Positions 8,191 through 17,112 of a stretch of DNA of 64,000 nt are shown here, one piece after another. The stretch covers positions 55,604 through 119,603 of the forward strand of contig JBOZRQ010000039.1 in NCBI GenBank assembly GCA_050789255.1, read 5' to 3'. The position numbers and the translations under genes are program-made. Numbering within the stretch: position 1 is the first letter of the stretch; each line of letters begins with the position of its first letter. The DNA comes from JBOZRQ01 sp050789255. Its GTDB lineage: Bacteria > Bacillota > Sulfobacillia > Symbiobacteriales > Symbiobacteriaceae. The notes beneath the pieces were generated by a model, which saw only the letters and a list, made by a program, of their open reading frames with translations, had not been told where the DNA came from and made no database searches.

Positions 8191-10062
8191 TTGAACAAAC
8201 TATTTCGGAATCTGGCCTTTTGGTTGCTGCTTCTGGTGATATCGGTCGCCATTGCGATGCAAATGACCGGTCCCGGGACGGCTAAGCGGCCCCTCATGCT
8301 GTCTGAGTTCAACCAGTACCTAGATGCCGGCGAGGTCGACCAGATCGTTATTACCGGCAGCAAGGGTGAAGGTAAGCTCAAGGACGGATCGGAGTTCACG
8401 GTTCGGGTACCCGATCCGGGCGACCGCGGCCCGCTCCTGGATAAGCTTCAGGCCCATAAAGAAGTCAAGTACGACGTCAAGGCCGATACCTCACCGGGTA
8501 TCTGGACACTTCTGCTCAACGCCCTGGTCCCTGTAATCCTGGTGCTGCTTGCGTTCTTCTTCATCATGCAGCAAACGCAGGGCTCGGGTAACCGGGTCAT
8601 GCAGTTCGGGCGCAGTCGAGCCAGACTCCACACCGACGATCGCAAGCGCGTCACCTTCGAGGACGTCGCCGGCATCGACGAGGTCAAGGAAGAACTGGTC
8701 GAAATCGTCGACTTCCTGAAGCACCCCAAGCGCTACATGGAGCTCGGCGCCCGCATTCCCAAGGGCGTGCTGCTCTCGGGTTCCCCGGGTACCGGCAAGA
8801 CGCTGCTGGCCCGGGCCGTGGCCGGTGAGGCCGGCGTCCCGTTCTTCAGCATCTCCGGCTCGGACTTCGTGGAAATGTTCGTGGGTGTCGGCGCCAGCCG
8901 TGTGCGGGACCTCTTCGAGCAGGCCAAGAAGAACTCTCCCTGCATCGTCTTCATCGACGAGATCGACGCGGTCGGTCGCCAGCGTGGCGCTGGCTACGGC
9001 GGCGGCCATGACGAGCGGGAGCAGACCCTCAACCAGTTGCTGGTCGAAATGGACGGCTTCGGCGTCAACGAGGGCATCATCATCATGGCGGCCACCAACC
9101 GTCCCGATGTCCTTGACCCCGCTCTGCTCCGTCCCGGCCGCTTTGACCGCCAGATTGTGATCGACCGGCCGGACCTGAAGGGCCGCCTGGCCATCTTCAA
9201 GGTGCATGCCAAGGGCAAGCCCCTTGATGCCGATGTGAACCTGGAGACCCTGGCGAAGCGCACCCCCGGCTTCACCGGCGCCGATATCGCCAACCTCATG
9301 AACGAATCGGCCCTGCTGGCTGCCCGCCGCCGCAAGAAGAAGATCGCCCACCAAGACGTGGAAGATGCCATCGACCGTGTCATGTCCGGCGGTCCTGAGA
9401 AGAAGTCGCGCATCATCTCCGATCGGGAGAAGAAGGTGACCGCCTGGCACGAGGCTGGTCACGCCGTGGTCGGCCACATGCTGGCCCACATGGACCCGCT
9501 GCACAAGATCACGATTATCCCCCGGGGTCGGGCCTTGGGCCTCACCATGTTCCTTCCGGTGGAGGACCGCTACGGAATCTCCAAGAGCGAGATTCTGGAC
9601 TTCATGGCCATGGCGCTGGGCGGTCGGGTCGCCGAGGAGATCACCTTTGGTGAAATCACCAACGGCGCTCAGAACGACATCGAGCGGACCACGCAGTGGG
9701 CCCGCCGCATGGTAACTGAGTGGGGCATGAGCGACAAGCTCGGGCCGCTCACCTTCGGTCACAAGGAGGACGAGGTTTTCCTGGGCCGCGACATCGCCCG
9801 TCAGCGCAACTACTCGGAAGATGTGGCTGCGATGATCGACGAAGAGGTTCGGAACTTCGTACACGCAGCTTACGAGCGTGCCCGTGAGATCCTGCTGAAG
9901 TACCGGCCGGCGCTCGATATGCTCTCTGAGGAGCTCCTCCAGAAGGAGACCTTGGAGGGTAAGGAGCTGGAGGATGTGCTTGCCAAGCTGCTTCCCGCCC
10001 GCCCGGAGCCCGAGAACAAGTACAACGTCGGCCGCCCGCCCGAGGCGCAGCCTGCGTTCTAG
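8191..10062 (+). CDS. ftsH: ATP-dependent zinc metalloprotease FtsH
   Basis: A membrane AAA+ protease that removes misassembled membrane proteins and regulators. Two hydrophobic helices (about 8-24 and 107-126) flank a short external domain. Then follow the AAA module with Walker A GSPGTGKT at 197-204, Walker B FIDEIDA, the second region of homology (TNRPDVLDPALLRPGRFDRQ), and the zinc site HEAGH at about 420-424. Length 623 is normal. A TTG start at 8191 is supported by AAAGGAGGG 11 bases upstream. Monocistronic: own promoter and a strong terminator. Confidence 0.97.
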   Translation: MNKLFRNLAFWLLLLVISVAIAMQMTGPGTAKRPLMLSEFNQYLDAGEVDQIVITGSKGEGKLKDGSEFTVRVPDPGDRGPLLDKLQAHKEVKYDVKADTSPGIWTLLLNALVPVILVLLAFFFIMQQTQGSGNRVMQFGRSRARLHTDDRKRVTFEDVAGIDEVKEELVEIVDFLKHPKRYMELGARIPKGVLLSGSPGTGKTLLARAVAGEAGVPFFSISGSDFVEMFVGVGASRVRDLFEQAKKNSPCIVFIDEIDAVGRQRGAGYGGGHDEREQTLNQLLVEMDGFGVNEGIIIMAATNRPDVLDPALLRPGRFDRQIVIDRPDLKGRLAIFKVHAKGKPLDADVNLETLAKRTPGFTGADIANLMNESALLAARRRKKKIAHQDVEDAIDRVMSGGPEKKSRIISDREKKVTAWHEAGHAVVGHMLAHMDPLHKITIIPRGRALGLTMFLPVEDRYGISKSEILDFMAMALGGRVAEEITFGEITNGAQNDIERTTQWARRMVTEWGMSDKLGPLTFGHKEDEVFLGRDIARQRNYSEDVAAMIDEEVRNFVHAAYERAREILLKYRPALDMLSEELLQKETLEGKELEDVLAKLLPARPEPENKYNVGRPPEAQPAF

Positions 10063-10066
10063 GCAG

Positions 10067-10105
10067 AAAAAAACCTCGTCCTCCCTGCGGAGGACGAGGT
10101 TTTTT
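10067..10105. terminator. Bidirectional terminator between ftsH and the converging small gene
   Basis: AAAAAACCTCGTCCTC pairs perfectly with GAGGACGAGGTTTTTT across CCTGCG. Runs of A and T on both sides allow it to work in both directions. Confidence 0.92.
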
Positions 10106-10385
10106 ACGTCCCGGGGCCGGCGCCCGGCTCGCGAGCCTTCTGTTCGAGCGTGGCGACGCGCTCCTCCAGGTTGGGTTTCTGCTCGCCCAACTCCGTGAGA
10201 AGGGCGGCCGCCGCTTTGAACGGCAGTCGAGCGAAACCCTCGCTCAGGCTGAGGGATTCCGACAGGACATCGCCAACGGCCCGGTTCTTCAAAGTGGAGC
10301 CCTCCAGGAGCTGGCGGGCTGCCTTGAAAGGAAGCGCAGCCAGCTGCTGTGCCAGGTCCAGGCCCTCGCCGAGGACTTTGTTCAC
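10104..10385 (-). CDS. Small hypothetical protein with an internal repeat
   Basis: About 93 residues, unrecognised. Two roughly 37-residue units align: one contains VLGEGLDLAQQLAALPFKAA, the other VLSESLSLSEGFARLPFKAA. Each ends in a helix with L-L. The tail (EERVATLEQKA) looks like a short coiled coil. The composition suggests amphipathic helices, possibly a granule- or surface-binding protein, but that is a guess. GTG 10385 follows AAAGGAGGGG, so the longer upstream frame is not used. Confidence 0.65.
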   Translation of the reverse strand: MNKVLGEGLDLAQQLAALPFKAARQLLEGSTLKNRAVGDVLSESLSLSEGFARLPFKAAAALLTELGEQKPNLEERVATLEQKAREPGAGPGT

Positions 10386-10535
10386 ATAACACCCCTCCTT
10401 TCGGGCGGGCTCTTTCGTAGCATTCGGTGGAAGGCTCGCCGGTATGCGCACAGGAGGAAAAACTTTCTTTTCCGGGGAACGCTAATACCATCCTGTACCA
10501 ATTTCAGAGAACGTCTAATAGGGGAGAGCCAAAGC

Positions 10536-10955
10536 ATGGCCCGTGAATACCCAGAACACCCGCTGCCTTCGTGTCATGCCCTGGTTCGGCGTGGTGATCA
10601 GGTTTTGCTGGTCCAGCGAGCCCGACCGCCGTTTTCAGGCTACCTGAGCCTGCCCGGAGGCGGGGTAGAGCTGGGCGAGACCGTGGAGGAGGCCCTGATT
10701 CGAGAGGTGGCGGAGGAGACCGGTTTTGACGTCCGCATCACCCGGTTTCTCGGGTACGCCAACGCCATTGATCGCGACGCACAGGCCCGTGTGCAGTGGC
10801 ATTATGTGATCTTCTACTTCGAGGCAGAGATCGTCGGCGGCGAGGGGGGCGCCGGTGATGATGCGGCTGCCCTGAAGTGGTTGACCCCGGCCGAAGCACG
10901 CTCATTTCCGCGTACCGACTCCGTTGAACGATGCTTTAGGTGGGCGGGCCTATAA
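10536..10955 (+). CDS. Nudix hydrolase
   Basis: A 139-residue Nudix-fold pyrophosphohydrolase. The Nudix box is complete: G-GVELG-E, seven residues, then REVAEETGF. Substrate unknown (nucleotide sugars, NADH-type or oxidised nucleotides are all possible). ATG 10536 lies after AGGGGAGAGCC. The peptidase gene at 10982 follows closely and is probably cotranscribed. The 150 bases before it separate it from the divergent gene ending at 10385; I see no clear promoter there. Confidence 0.88.
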   Translation: MAREYPEHPLPSCHALVRRGDQVLLVQRARPPFSGYLSLPGGGVELGETVEEALIREVAEETGFDVRITRFLGYANAIDRDAQARVQWHYVIFYFEAEIVGGEGGAGDDAAALKWLTPAEARSFPRTDSVERCFRWAGL

Positions 10956-10981
10956 GACCGCAAGAGGAGGGGCCGACTGTC

Positions 10982-12106
10982 ATGAATCAGGAACGGGTTG
11001 CCCGTTTGATCGAGCGGGCCAGGGGTCAAGGTTTGGACGGGGTTGTGATCATGCCAGGGCCCAATCTGTTCTACCTGACCGGGCTCGATATGCACCTGTC
11101 GGAGCGGACAACCATGCTATTCCTGCCGGTTCACGGCGAGGCTTTCGCCTTCTGCCCGGCCTTTGAGGCGGAGCGGGTGACCACGGGCGCCGGCGTGAGC
11201 AAGGTTTTTGCGTGGGGGGAAGAGGAAGGGCCGCTCCCGGTCCTGAAGCACGCCCTAGGCGCAACTGGGCTGGCACACGGGGTGCTGGGCATAGAGTTTC
11301 GCTACATGCGGGTCCTGGAGCGCGAACTGTTGGCACAGGCGGTCAAGAGCTTGCCGGCGGCCATGGGACAGTCAGCGGTGGAGTTCCGTTACGAGGACGC
11401 GGGCGCCATTTTAGCCGAACTCCGAATGGCGAAGGACGCCAACGAACTGAAACTAATGCAGCAGGCCGCTGCTCTGGTCGACGCCGGAGCGAAGGCCGCC
11501 CACGAGTTTATCAAACCCGGCGTCACTGAACTCCAGGTTGCTGCTTATATGGAGCAGGAACTGCAGAAACTAGGAGCCGAGGGACCGTTCCACATCAACG
11601 TCGCTTCTGGGCCGCGGTCTGCGATTCCCCACGCGGGTTCGACCGATCGGGTTTTGCAGGAGGGCGAACTTGTTTGGGTGGATTTCGTATATAACTATAA
11701 GGGTTACGCGGGAGACATTACGCGTACCTACCCGGTTGGCAAGGTCTCCGGACAGCTCGCTGAGATCTTTCAGATCTGCCTGGAGGCGCAGACCAAGGCT
11801 CGTACCGAGGCGCGACCTGGCATGACCGGCGCCGAGGTGGATGCCATCGCCCGGGATTACATATCGGCCAAGGGGTATGGTCAGTTCTTTACCCATCGGA
11901 CCGGCCATGGCCTCGGCCTGGAAGTCCACGAAGAACCCTATATTGTGGGGAGTAACCACCGTCCACTGGCGGTGGGAAACACCTTTACGATTGAGCCCGG
12001 GATCTACTTGCCTGAGCTCGGTGGCGTCCGCATTGAAGATGATGTGGTTCTGGAGGCTGGCGGCGCCCGCAGCCTGACTCAATACCCGCGGGATCTCTTG
12101 AAGTAG
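10982..12106 (+). CDS. M24-family aminopeptidase (Xaa-Pro peptidase-like)
   Basis: A 374-residue pita-bread-fold metallopeptidase with an N-terminal creatinase-like domain. The metal ligands are seen in order: VDFVY...GDITRTY (two Asp), THRTGHGLGLEVHEEP (His), FTIEPGIY (Glu) and VRIEDD (Glu). This order and spacing fit cytosolic Xaa-Pro aminopeptidase/dipeptidase. ATG 10982 has AGGAGGGG 12 bases upstream. It lies between the Nudix gene and the M16 peptidase pair, so the region is rich in peptide-processing genes. Confidence 0.9.
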   Translation: MNQERVARLIERARGQGLDGVVIMPGPNLFYLTGLDMHLSERTTMLFLPVHGEAFAFCPAFEAERVTTGAGVSKVFAWGEEEGPLPVLKHALGATGLAHGVLGIEFRYMRVLERELLAQAVKSLPAAMGQSAVEFRYEDAGAILAELRMAKDANELKLMQQAAALVDAGAKAAHEFIKPGVTELQVAAYMEQELQKLGAEGPFHINVASGPRSAIPHAGSTDRVLQEGELVWVDFVYNYKGYAGDITRTYPVGKVSGQLAEIFQICLEAQTKARTEARPGMTGAEVDAIARDYISAKGYGQFFTHRTGHGLGLEVHEEPYIVGSNHRPLAVGNTFTIEPGIYLPELGGVRIEDDVVLEAGGARSLTQYPRDLLK

Positions 12107-12135
12107 CATGATGGTGCCCAGGAGGCGATGAAACC

Positions 12136-13428
12136 TTGACCAGCAGCTTCACCAGGTACGACCTGGCCGAAGGGGTCAACCTGTACGTGCAACCAACCAC
12201 GAAGTTCAAGACGACCGTGGTCTACGCGTACTTCCACCTGCCGTTGGCCGTGGAGATGGTGACCAAGAACGCTCTGCTCCCCATGGTGATGGCGCGTGGC
12301 TCTGCCGACTATCCTACCACAGCGGCCCTGTCGCGCCACCTAGACGAACTGTACGGCACATCTTTCGGCATTGATGTGAATCGCCGGGGCGAGGTCCATT
12401 CGCTGGTCTTCCGGCTAGAGGTGCCGGGTGAACAGCACATTCCCGGCGAGACGGGGCTGCTGCGCAAGGGGCTGGAGACGCTGGCGGGCATTATTACCCG
12501 ACCGGCCACGGCGGGGGACGGGTTCAAGCCCGACTACTTCGAGCAGGAGAAGGCTAACCTCCGCCAGATGATCGAAGGGCTGATCAACGACAAGCGGCGT
12601 TACGCCATGGTCCGATGCACCGAGGCCATGTGCAAGGGAGAGGCCTTTGAGCTTTACCGCCTCGGCCGGGTGGAGGACCTGGACGCAATCACGCCTCAGT
12701 CGCTGCTCGAACACCATCGGTTCCTCCTTTCCACGGTACCGGCCGACATTTTTGTGATCGGTGACGTGCAGCCCGAGGAGACTCGGGCCATGGTTGAGCA
12801 GACGCTCAAGCTGCCCGCACCTGCTCAGGGCGGCCGGAAGATGCCGACCACCCAGGTTAAGCGGGAGCCAGGGCGCCCAGTTCAGGACGTGGTGGATCGC
12901 CTCGATGTAAACCAGGGAGTGCTGGTGATCGGAACGCGTACCGGCACGACCATTACCGATGACCTTTACTTCCCCATGCTGGTCGCAAACGGCGTGCTGG
13001 GTGGTTTCCCGCACAGCAAGCTGTTCCAGCACGTCCGAGAGAAGAACTCCCTCGCCTACTTCGCTTACTCAGCGGTGGAAACCCTGAAGGGCGTTGGCTT
13101 CATGTACGCAGGCATCGAGTTCGAGAACAAGGACAAGTGCCAGGAGATCATGCTGGAGCAGCTGAAGGCCCTCCAGGCGGGCGACATCAGCGACGATGAA
13201 CTCCAGACCACGGTTCGCACCCTCGTCAACGACATGCTCTCCGCTGCCGACAACCCGGGCGCCATGGCCGACCTGGCGGTCGACCGGGTCTTCTCCGGGA
13301 AAGACCTGAGCATTGAAGACCGGGTCGCCGCCTACGAGCAGGTGACCAAGGAGCAGGTGGCCGAAGCGGCTCGCCGCTTCTCTGTCGACACGGTCTACTT
13401 CCTGAACAAGCTGGAGGGAGGAAAGTAG
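12136..13428 (+). CDS. M16 peptidase-like protein, inactive subunit (YmfF/YfmF type)
   Basis: The 430-residue protein has the two-domain M16 fold but the zinc motif HxxEH is missing: the equivalent region reads RHLDELYG. The sequence resembles B. subtilis YmfF, linked to 5-aminopentanol modification of elongation factor P. In M16 pairs one subunit is commonly non-catalytic and the adjacent one active, as here. A TTG start follows AGGAGGCGATG. The next gene begins two bases after its stop. Confidence 0.85.
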   Translation: MTSSFTRYDLAEGVNLYVQPTTKFKTTVVYAYFHLPLAVEMVTKNALLPMVMARGSADYPTTAALSRHLDELYGTSFGIDVNRRGEVHSLVFRLEVPGEQHIPGETGLLRKGLETLAGIITRPATAGDGFKPDYFEQEKANLRQMIEGLINDKRRYAMVRCTEAMCKGEAFELYRLGRVEDLDAITPQSLLEHHRFLLSTVPADIFVIGDVQPEETRAMVEQTLKLPAPAQGGRKMPTTQVKREPGRPVQDVVDRLDVNQGVLVIGTRTGTTITDDLYFPMLVANGVLGGFPHSKLFQHVREKNSLAYFAYSAVETLKGVGFMYAGIEFENKDKCQEIMLEQLKALQAGDISDDELQTTVRTLVNDMLSAADNPGAMADLAVDRVFSGKDLSIEDRVAAYEQVTKEQVAEAARRFSVDTVYFLNKLEGGK

Positions 13429-13430
13429 CC

Positions 13431-14717
13431 ATGGAAAAGTTCTACGATCCCCTCCTCAAGGACACGCTGTACACAGAGCGCCTGGAGAATGGGCTCACCG
13501 TTGCCGTCCTACATAAGCCGGGCTACAAGACGGTAACTGCCCGGGTTGCCACCAACTACGGGTCGGTGGACAGCCGCTTTGTCGACCCCGCCACGGGCCA
13601 GGAGGTGCAGGTGCCCGACGGCATTGCCCACTTCTTGGAGCACAAGCTGTTCGAGCAGGAGGACGGCACCAACGTCTCCGACCTGTTCTCCGAGCTGGGC
13701 GCTGAAAGCAACGCCTACACCACGTACACCCACACGGTGTACTACTTCAGCACCACGCAGAACTTCGAGGAATGCTTTGAGCTGCTGCTGGACTTCGTTC
13801 AGGAGCCCTACTTCACCGACGAAAGCGTCGCCAAGGAGCAGGGCATCATCGAGCAGGAGATCCGAATGTACCTGGACGATCCGGGCTGGCGGTCGAGTGC
13901 CAACCTGCTGGAGGCGCTCTACAACGAACATCCGGTGAGGATCGACATCGCCGGCACCGTGGAATCGATCCATCAGATTACCAAGGAGACGCTCTACCTC
14001 TGCCATAAGACTTTCTATCACCCGTCGAACATGGTGGTGTTTGTGGCAGGCGATGTGGACCCGGCAAAGGTCATTGAGACCGCCCGGGCCAACTTCGGCA
14101 AGCGGGGCTACGCTGCACAGGCTGAGATTCAGCGCATTATGCCGGAAGAGCCGACTCACATTTGCGAGAAGCGGCGGTCACAGAAGCTTGTGGTCAACCA
14201 GCCAATTTTCCGCATGGGCTTCAAGGATAAGCGGGTGGGCCTGCGCGGCCGGCCGCTCCTGGAGCAGGATCTGATGACTGCCGTGATTCTCGACGCCGTG
14301 TGCGGCCGCGGTTCACAGCTGTACACCGACCTCTACGAGTCGGGGCTGATCGACCAGCGCTTCGGCTTTGAGTACTCGCCGGACGAGACCTACGGCTACA
14401 GCTACTTCACCGGTCCGACCCGAGATCCGGGGGAACTGGAGGTCCGGTTGCTGGCGGGCGTCCAGGAGGCGTGTGGCAAGGGCCTGAACGCCGAGGACTT
14501 CGAGCGTGCACGCAAGAAGACCGTGGGTCGCATCGTCAACTTCATGAACGACCTGGATTCGATGGCCTATGTGTTCATCGATGGGTACTTCAAGGACGTC
14601 AACCTGTTCGACCTGATTCCCGTGGCCCAGGGGCTGAACCTGGAGACTGCCAACCAGCGCCTGCGGGAGCACTTCGACCCGGCGAGTGCTGCTGTGTCCA
14701 TCATCTATCCGAAGTGA
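13431..14717 (+). CDS. M16 zinc metallopeptidase, active subunit (YmfH/YfmH type)
   Basis: 428 residues with the inverted zinc motif intact: H67-F-L-E-H71 in the segment GIAHFLEHKLFEQ, and a downstream Glu-rich helix (IIEQEIRMY) giving the third ligand. It matches B. subtilis YmfH. The ATG lies behind GGAGGAAAG and overlaps functionally with the preceding inactive partner. A GC hairpin (GGCCCGC/GGCGGGCC) follows, but without a T run, so readthrough into the next gene is plausible. Confidence 0.9.
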   Translation: MEKFYDPLLKDTLYTERLENGLTVAVLHKPGYKTVTARVATNYGSVDSRFVDPATGQEVQVPDGIAHFLEHKLFEQEDGTNVSDLFSELGAESNAYTTYTHTVYYFSTTQNFEECFELLLDFVQEPYFTDESVAKEQGIIEQEIRMYLDDPGWRSSANLLEALYNEHPVRIDIAGTVESIHQITKETLYLCHKTFYHPSNMVVFVAGDVDPAKVIETARANFGKRGYAAQAEIQRIMPEEPTHICEKRRSQKLVVNQPIFRMGFKDKRVGLRGRPLLEQDLMTAVILDAVCGRGSQLYTDLYESGLIDQRFGFEYSPDETYGYSYFTGPTRDPGELEVRLLAGVQEACGKGLNAEDFERARKKTVGRIVNFMNDLDSMAYVFIDGYFKDVNLFDLIPVAQGLNLETANQRLREHFDPASAAVSIIYPK

Positions 14718-14769
14718 TGCCTGGCCCGCCTACCGGCGGGCCATATCCACGTTCAAGGGGGGACTCGTC

Positions 14770-15801
14770 ATGGATCCGATTTCTCACGCCGTCATTGGCT
14801 CGGCGGTTGCGGCTATGGTCCCTGCCGGGACCCACCCGGCCCTCGTGTGGGGCGTGCTGATCGGGGCAGAGATCCCGGATGCGGATTTCGTAGTTCGGCT
14901 GTGGGGCGGGTCTGCCAAGTACCTTCACACCCACAGGGGTCCGACCCACGGGATCGTGAGCTTGCTGCTTGAGTCAGCAGTAATCTCCACCGCACTCCGT
15001 CTGATCTGGCCCGACGTACCGTTTGGGCCGCTCTACCTCTGGACACTGTTGGGGTGCCTGTCGCACACTGGGTTTGACATCACCAACGACTACGGCACTC
15101 AGGCGTTCTGGCCCCTGTCACGCCGGTGGCTGGCGTTGGACCTGGTACCCATCGTCGATCTTTACCTGCTCGGGATGATTGCTGCCGGGTGGGCCGTGAA
15201 CGCCCAGTGGCCGGGCCATCGGCAGGCAATCTTCGGCGTGGTGTGGTTGCTCAGTCTGGGATATCTGGTTGTGCGCTACTGGCTGCGGCGCCGTGCCTGG
15301 GAAATCGTGCGGGCGAAGTTCGACCTTTCGCAGCCGTGCGGAGAGGCCGTTCCGTGCGGCGACCGCTGGGTTCAGGAGCGGCTCACGATCCACCCGTCCT
15401 TGTTGTCGCTAAACACCTGGCGATATGTGGTGCAGATGCGCGGCGAGTACCTGGTGGGACGGGTCTGGGTCTTCAGTCGGCGTGTCAGTGACCCGGAGCG
15501 GGCGCGCAACGATTATGACCGAGTGGTGAAGGCGTCGCTCAAGTCCCAGGTGGTCACCATCTTCCGCGACTGGGCCAGGCGGCCCCGAGTGCAGGTGGAG
15601 AACAAGGACGGACTCTATCACGTGGTGTGGTCCGAGATGCGCTACGAGGTGGACAACTTCTCGCCCTTTACTGCTTACGCATGGCTGGATGAGGATCTGA
15701 AGCTGATTGATGAAGGACTTGGGTCAAACCGCCCCGAGAAGACCGACATGGCGACCATTCGGCGCCGGCTACGATATGAGATGGGAAGGCCGTACAAATG
15801 A
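14770..15801 (+). CDS. YdjM/DUF457-type membrane metal-dependent hydrolase
   Basis: 343 residues. The N-terminal 190 residues form four or five membrane helices with the family pattern MDPISHAVIG, AEIPDADF and HTHRGPTHGI, giving Asp and His ligands for a metal. After about residue 190 a soluble C-terminal domain of about 150 residues follows. ATG 14770 has AAGGGGGG upstream; earlier in-frame starts overlap the peptidase gene. Its stop overlaps the next start by ATGA, indicating translational coupling. Substrate unknown. Confidence 0.75.
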   Translation: MDPISHAVIGSAVAAMVPAGTHPALVWGVLIGAEIPDADFVVRLWGGSAKYLHTHRGPTHGIVSLLLESAVISTALRLIWPDVPFGPLYLWTLLGCLSHTGFDITNDYGTQAFWPLSRRWLALDLVPIVDLYLLGMIAAGWAVNAQWPGHRQAIFGVVWLLSLGYLVVRYWLRRRAWEIVRAKFDLSQPCGEAVPCGDRWVQERLTIHPSLLSLNTWRYVVQMRGEYLVGRVWVFSRRVSDPERARNDYDRVVKASLKSQVVTIFRDWARRPRVQVENKDGLYHVVWSEMRYEVDNFSPFTAYAWLDEDLKLIDEGLGSNRPEKTDMATIRRRLRYEMGRPYK

Positions 15802-16469
15802 GATCGACGCTGCTCGTTTTTGACATCGATGGAACCCTGATCACGACCAAGGCGGGGCGCCGTGCCTTCAACCGGGCCTTTGAGCGGGTCTTTGGTCTCA
15901 GCGAGGCGGCCCGAAACGTGCCGATGGCGGGGCGTACGGACCCCGCCATCTTCCGGGATGTCTGTGCGGAGCACAGCCTCGACCCGGGCACCTTCGGCGC
16001 CTGGAAGCTGGAGTTCCTCGCAGAGCTGGCGGACGCGATGAATGAAGACCCGGGTCGGGTGCTCCCTGGTGTGGTGGAACTTGTGCAGGCTTGTGCCGCC
16101 GAGCCGGGATTTCACCTGGCCCTCGGCACGGGCAACGTGGAGGAGGGCGCCCGGCTGAAGCTGGCGCCCCATGATCTCAACCAGTACTTTCCGGTCGGGG
16201 GCTTCGGCGCCGACGGCGAGACCCGGGACGAGGTGATCGCCTCCGGAATCGCGAAGGCGCAAGCCCTGCACGATCGCCATTTCGACCGGATCATCATACT
16301 GGGTGATACCCCTCACGACATCGGCTGCGGCAGGGCGAATGGTTGCCTTACGGTGGCCGTGACGACAGGGCCGTATGCCGCGGCCGATCTGCAGGGGTGC
16401 CAGCCAGATCTCCTGCTCCCGGACTTCGCCGATGCGCACCGGGTCCTACAACTACTGCGAGACCTCTAG
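15798..16469 (+). CDS. HAD-superfamily hydrolase (phosphatase)
   Basis: 223 residues. Motif I DIDGT contains the nucleophile and general-acid Asp pair near the N-terminus, motif II is LGTGN, and motif IV is GDTPHDIGCGRANG. The helical cap between motifs I and II places it with phosphoglycolate-phosphatase-like enzymes, but the substrate is open. It overlaps the preceding membrane hydrolase gene by four bases and is followed by a strong terminator. Confidence 0.88.
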   Translation: MRSTLLVFDIDGTLITTKAGRRAFNRAFERVFGLSEAARNVPMAGRTDPAIFRDVCAEHSLDPGTFGAWKLEFLAELADAMNEDPGRVLPGVVELVQACAAEPGFHLALGTGNVEEGARLKLAPHDLNQYFPVGGFGADGETRDEVIASGIAKAQALHDRHFDRIIILGDTPHDIGCGRANGCLTVAVTTGPYAAADLQGCQPDLLLPDFADAHRVLQLLRDL

Positions 16470-16473
16470 AAAG

Positions 16474-16514
16474 CAAAAAGGCACCCGAGTCTTTGCAAAG
16501 ACTCGGGTGCTTTG
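16474..16514. terminator. Bidirectional terminator
   Basis: GCACCCGAGTCTTTG pairs perfectly with CAAAGACTCGGGTGC (16481-16510), flanked by AAAAAG and TTTG. It serves the HAD gene and the converging short gene ending at 16518. Confidence 0.88.
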
Positions 16515-16517
16515 TTA

Positions 16518-16925
16518 TTACCACTCGAAGGTGAGCGATTGGCGGCGCCCGACCAGGTCCAGAATCGAGTCCGCCTCGTTTGGGTCGGCCACGACCACCT
16601 GCCGGATCTTGCGCGGGAACCGGCGGGCAGCTTCCTGGGCCAAGGCGGCGCTGTCAGGGGCTGCAACCACATGTGCGTGGGCGATGCCCAGGTGCTCGAG
16701 GAACCTTGCGAGGAGTGCCGGATAGTCCCGCTCCTCCACCGAGAACGACTCGCCACGCCCTGGCAGGTCCAGTGCGTACACAGAGACGTGTTCGCTCAGC
16801 GCAGGCAATGACGGCGCCCACTGCGCCGCCTCCCCGTGGAGGGCGTGCAGCAGAAGCACGGGATAGCCGTCGCCACAACGGAGATAGCTAATGGAGTTGC
16901 CTCCGAAATTGGCCCGTTTCCGCAC
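16518..16925 (-). CDS. Truncated or degenerate alpha/beta-hydrolase-fold protein
   Basis: 135 residues matching only the N-terminal half of an alpha/beta hydrolase: strands and oxyanion segment (VLLLHALHG), then LDLPGRGES. At the nucleophile elbow, where GxSxGG is expected, the sequence reads AAPDSAA, so Ser is replaced by Asp and the flanking glycines are lost. The cap and the catalytic His region are absent; the gene stops at the terminator. It may be a remnant or a small non-catalytic protein. GTG 16925 has AAGGAGAGG upstream, so translation is still likely. Confidence 0.6.
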   Translation of the reverse strand: MRKRANFGGNSISYLRCGDGYPVLLLHALHGEAAQWAPSLPALSEHVSVYALDLPGRGESFSVEERDYPALLARFLEHLGIAHAHVVAAPDSAALAQEAARRFPRKIRQVVVADPNEADSILDLVGRRQSLTFEW

Positions 16926-16986
16926 CGGAGATCCTCTCCTTCTTGGCGGTATGTGCCTTGCTTATAGAGTACCACATTTCCTGGCG

Positions 16987-17017
16987 ATATACCTCTTTGT
17001 ATATGCATTTCTGCATA
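16987..17017. promoter_or_regulatory. Two overlapping inverted repeats upstream of hutH
   Basis: ATATAC-CTCTTT-GTATAT (16987-17004) and TATGCA-TTTC-TGCATA (17002-17017) are both perfect and AT-rich in a GC-rich genome. They lie 96-126 bases before hutH and may be operator sites. A related GTATATG motif occurs upstream of hutU at 19536. The rest of the 190-base gap holds no other feature I can support. Confidence 0.5.
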
Positions 17018-17112
17018 ATGATGTGCTTTTCCTCTGCTAAAGTGGCAGTGTAGTCGTTTGCTGGGTCCCCTGGGGTCACCCTATACTTGGGGGTGTAAAG
17101 GAGGAATGCCGC

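Noticed and set aside
8491..10491. A 666-codon open frame antisense to ftsH
   Set aside because: It is the complement of a strongly conserved gene. High GC at third positions removes stops from this antisense frame, and the translation is low-complexity with no domain.
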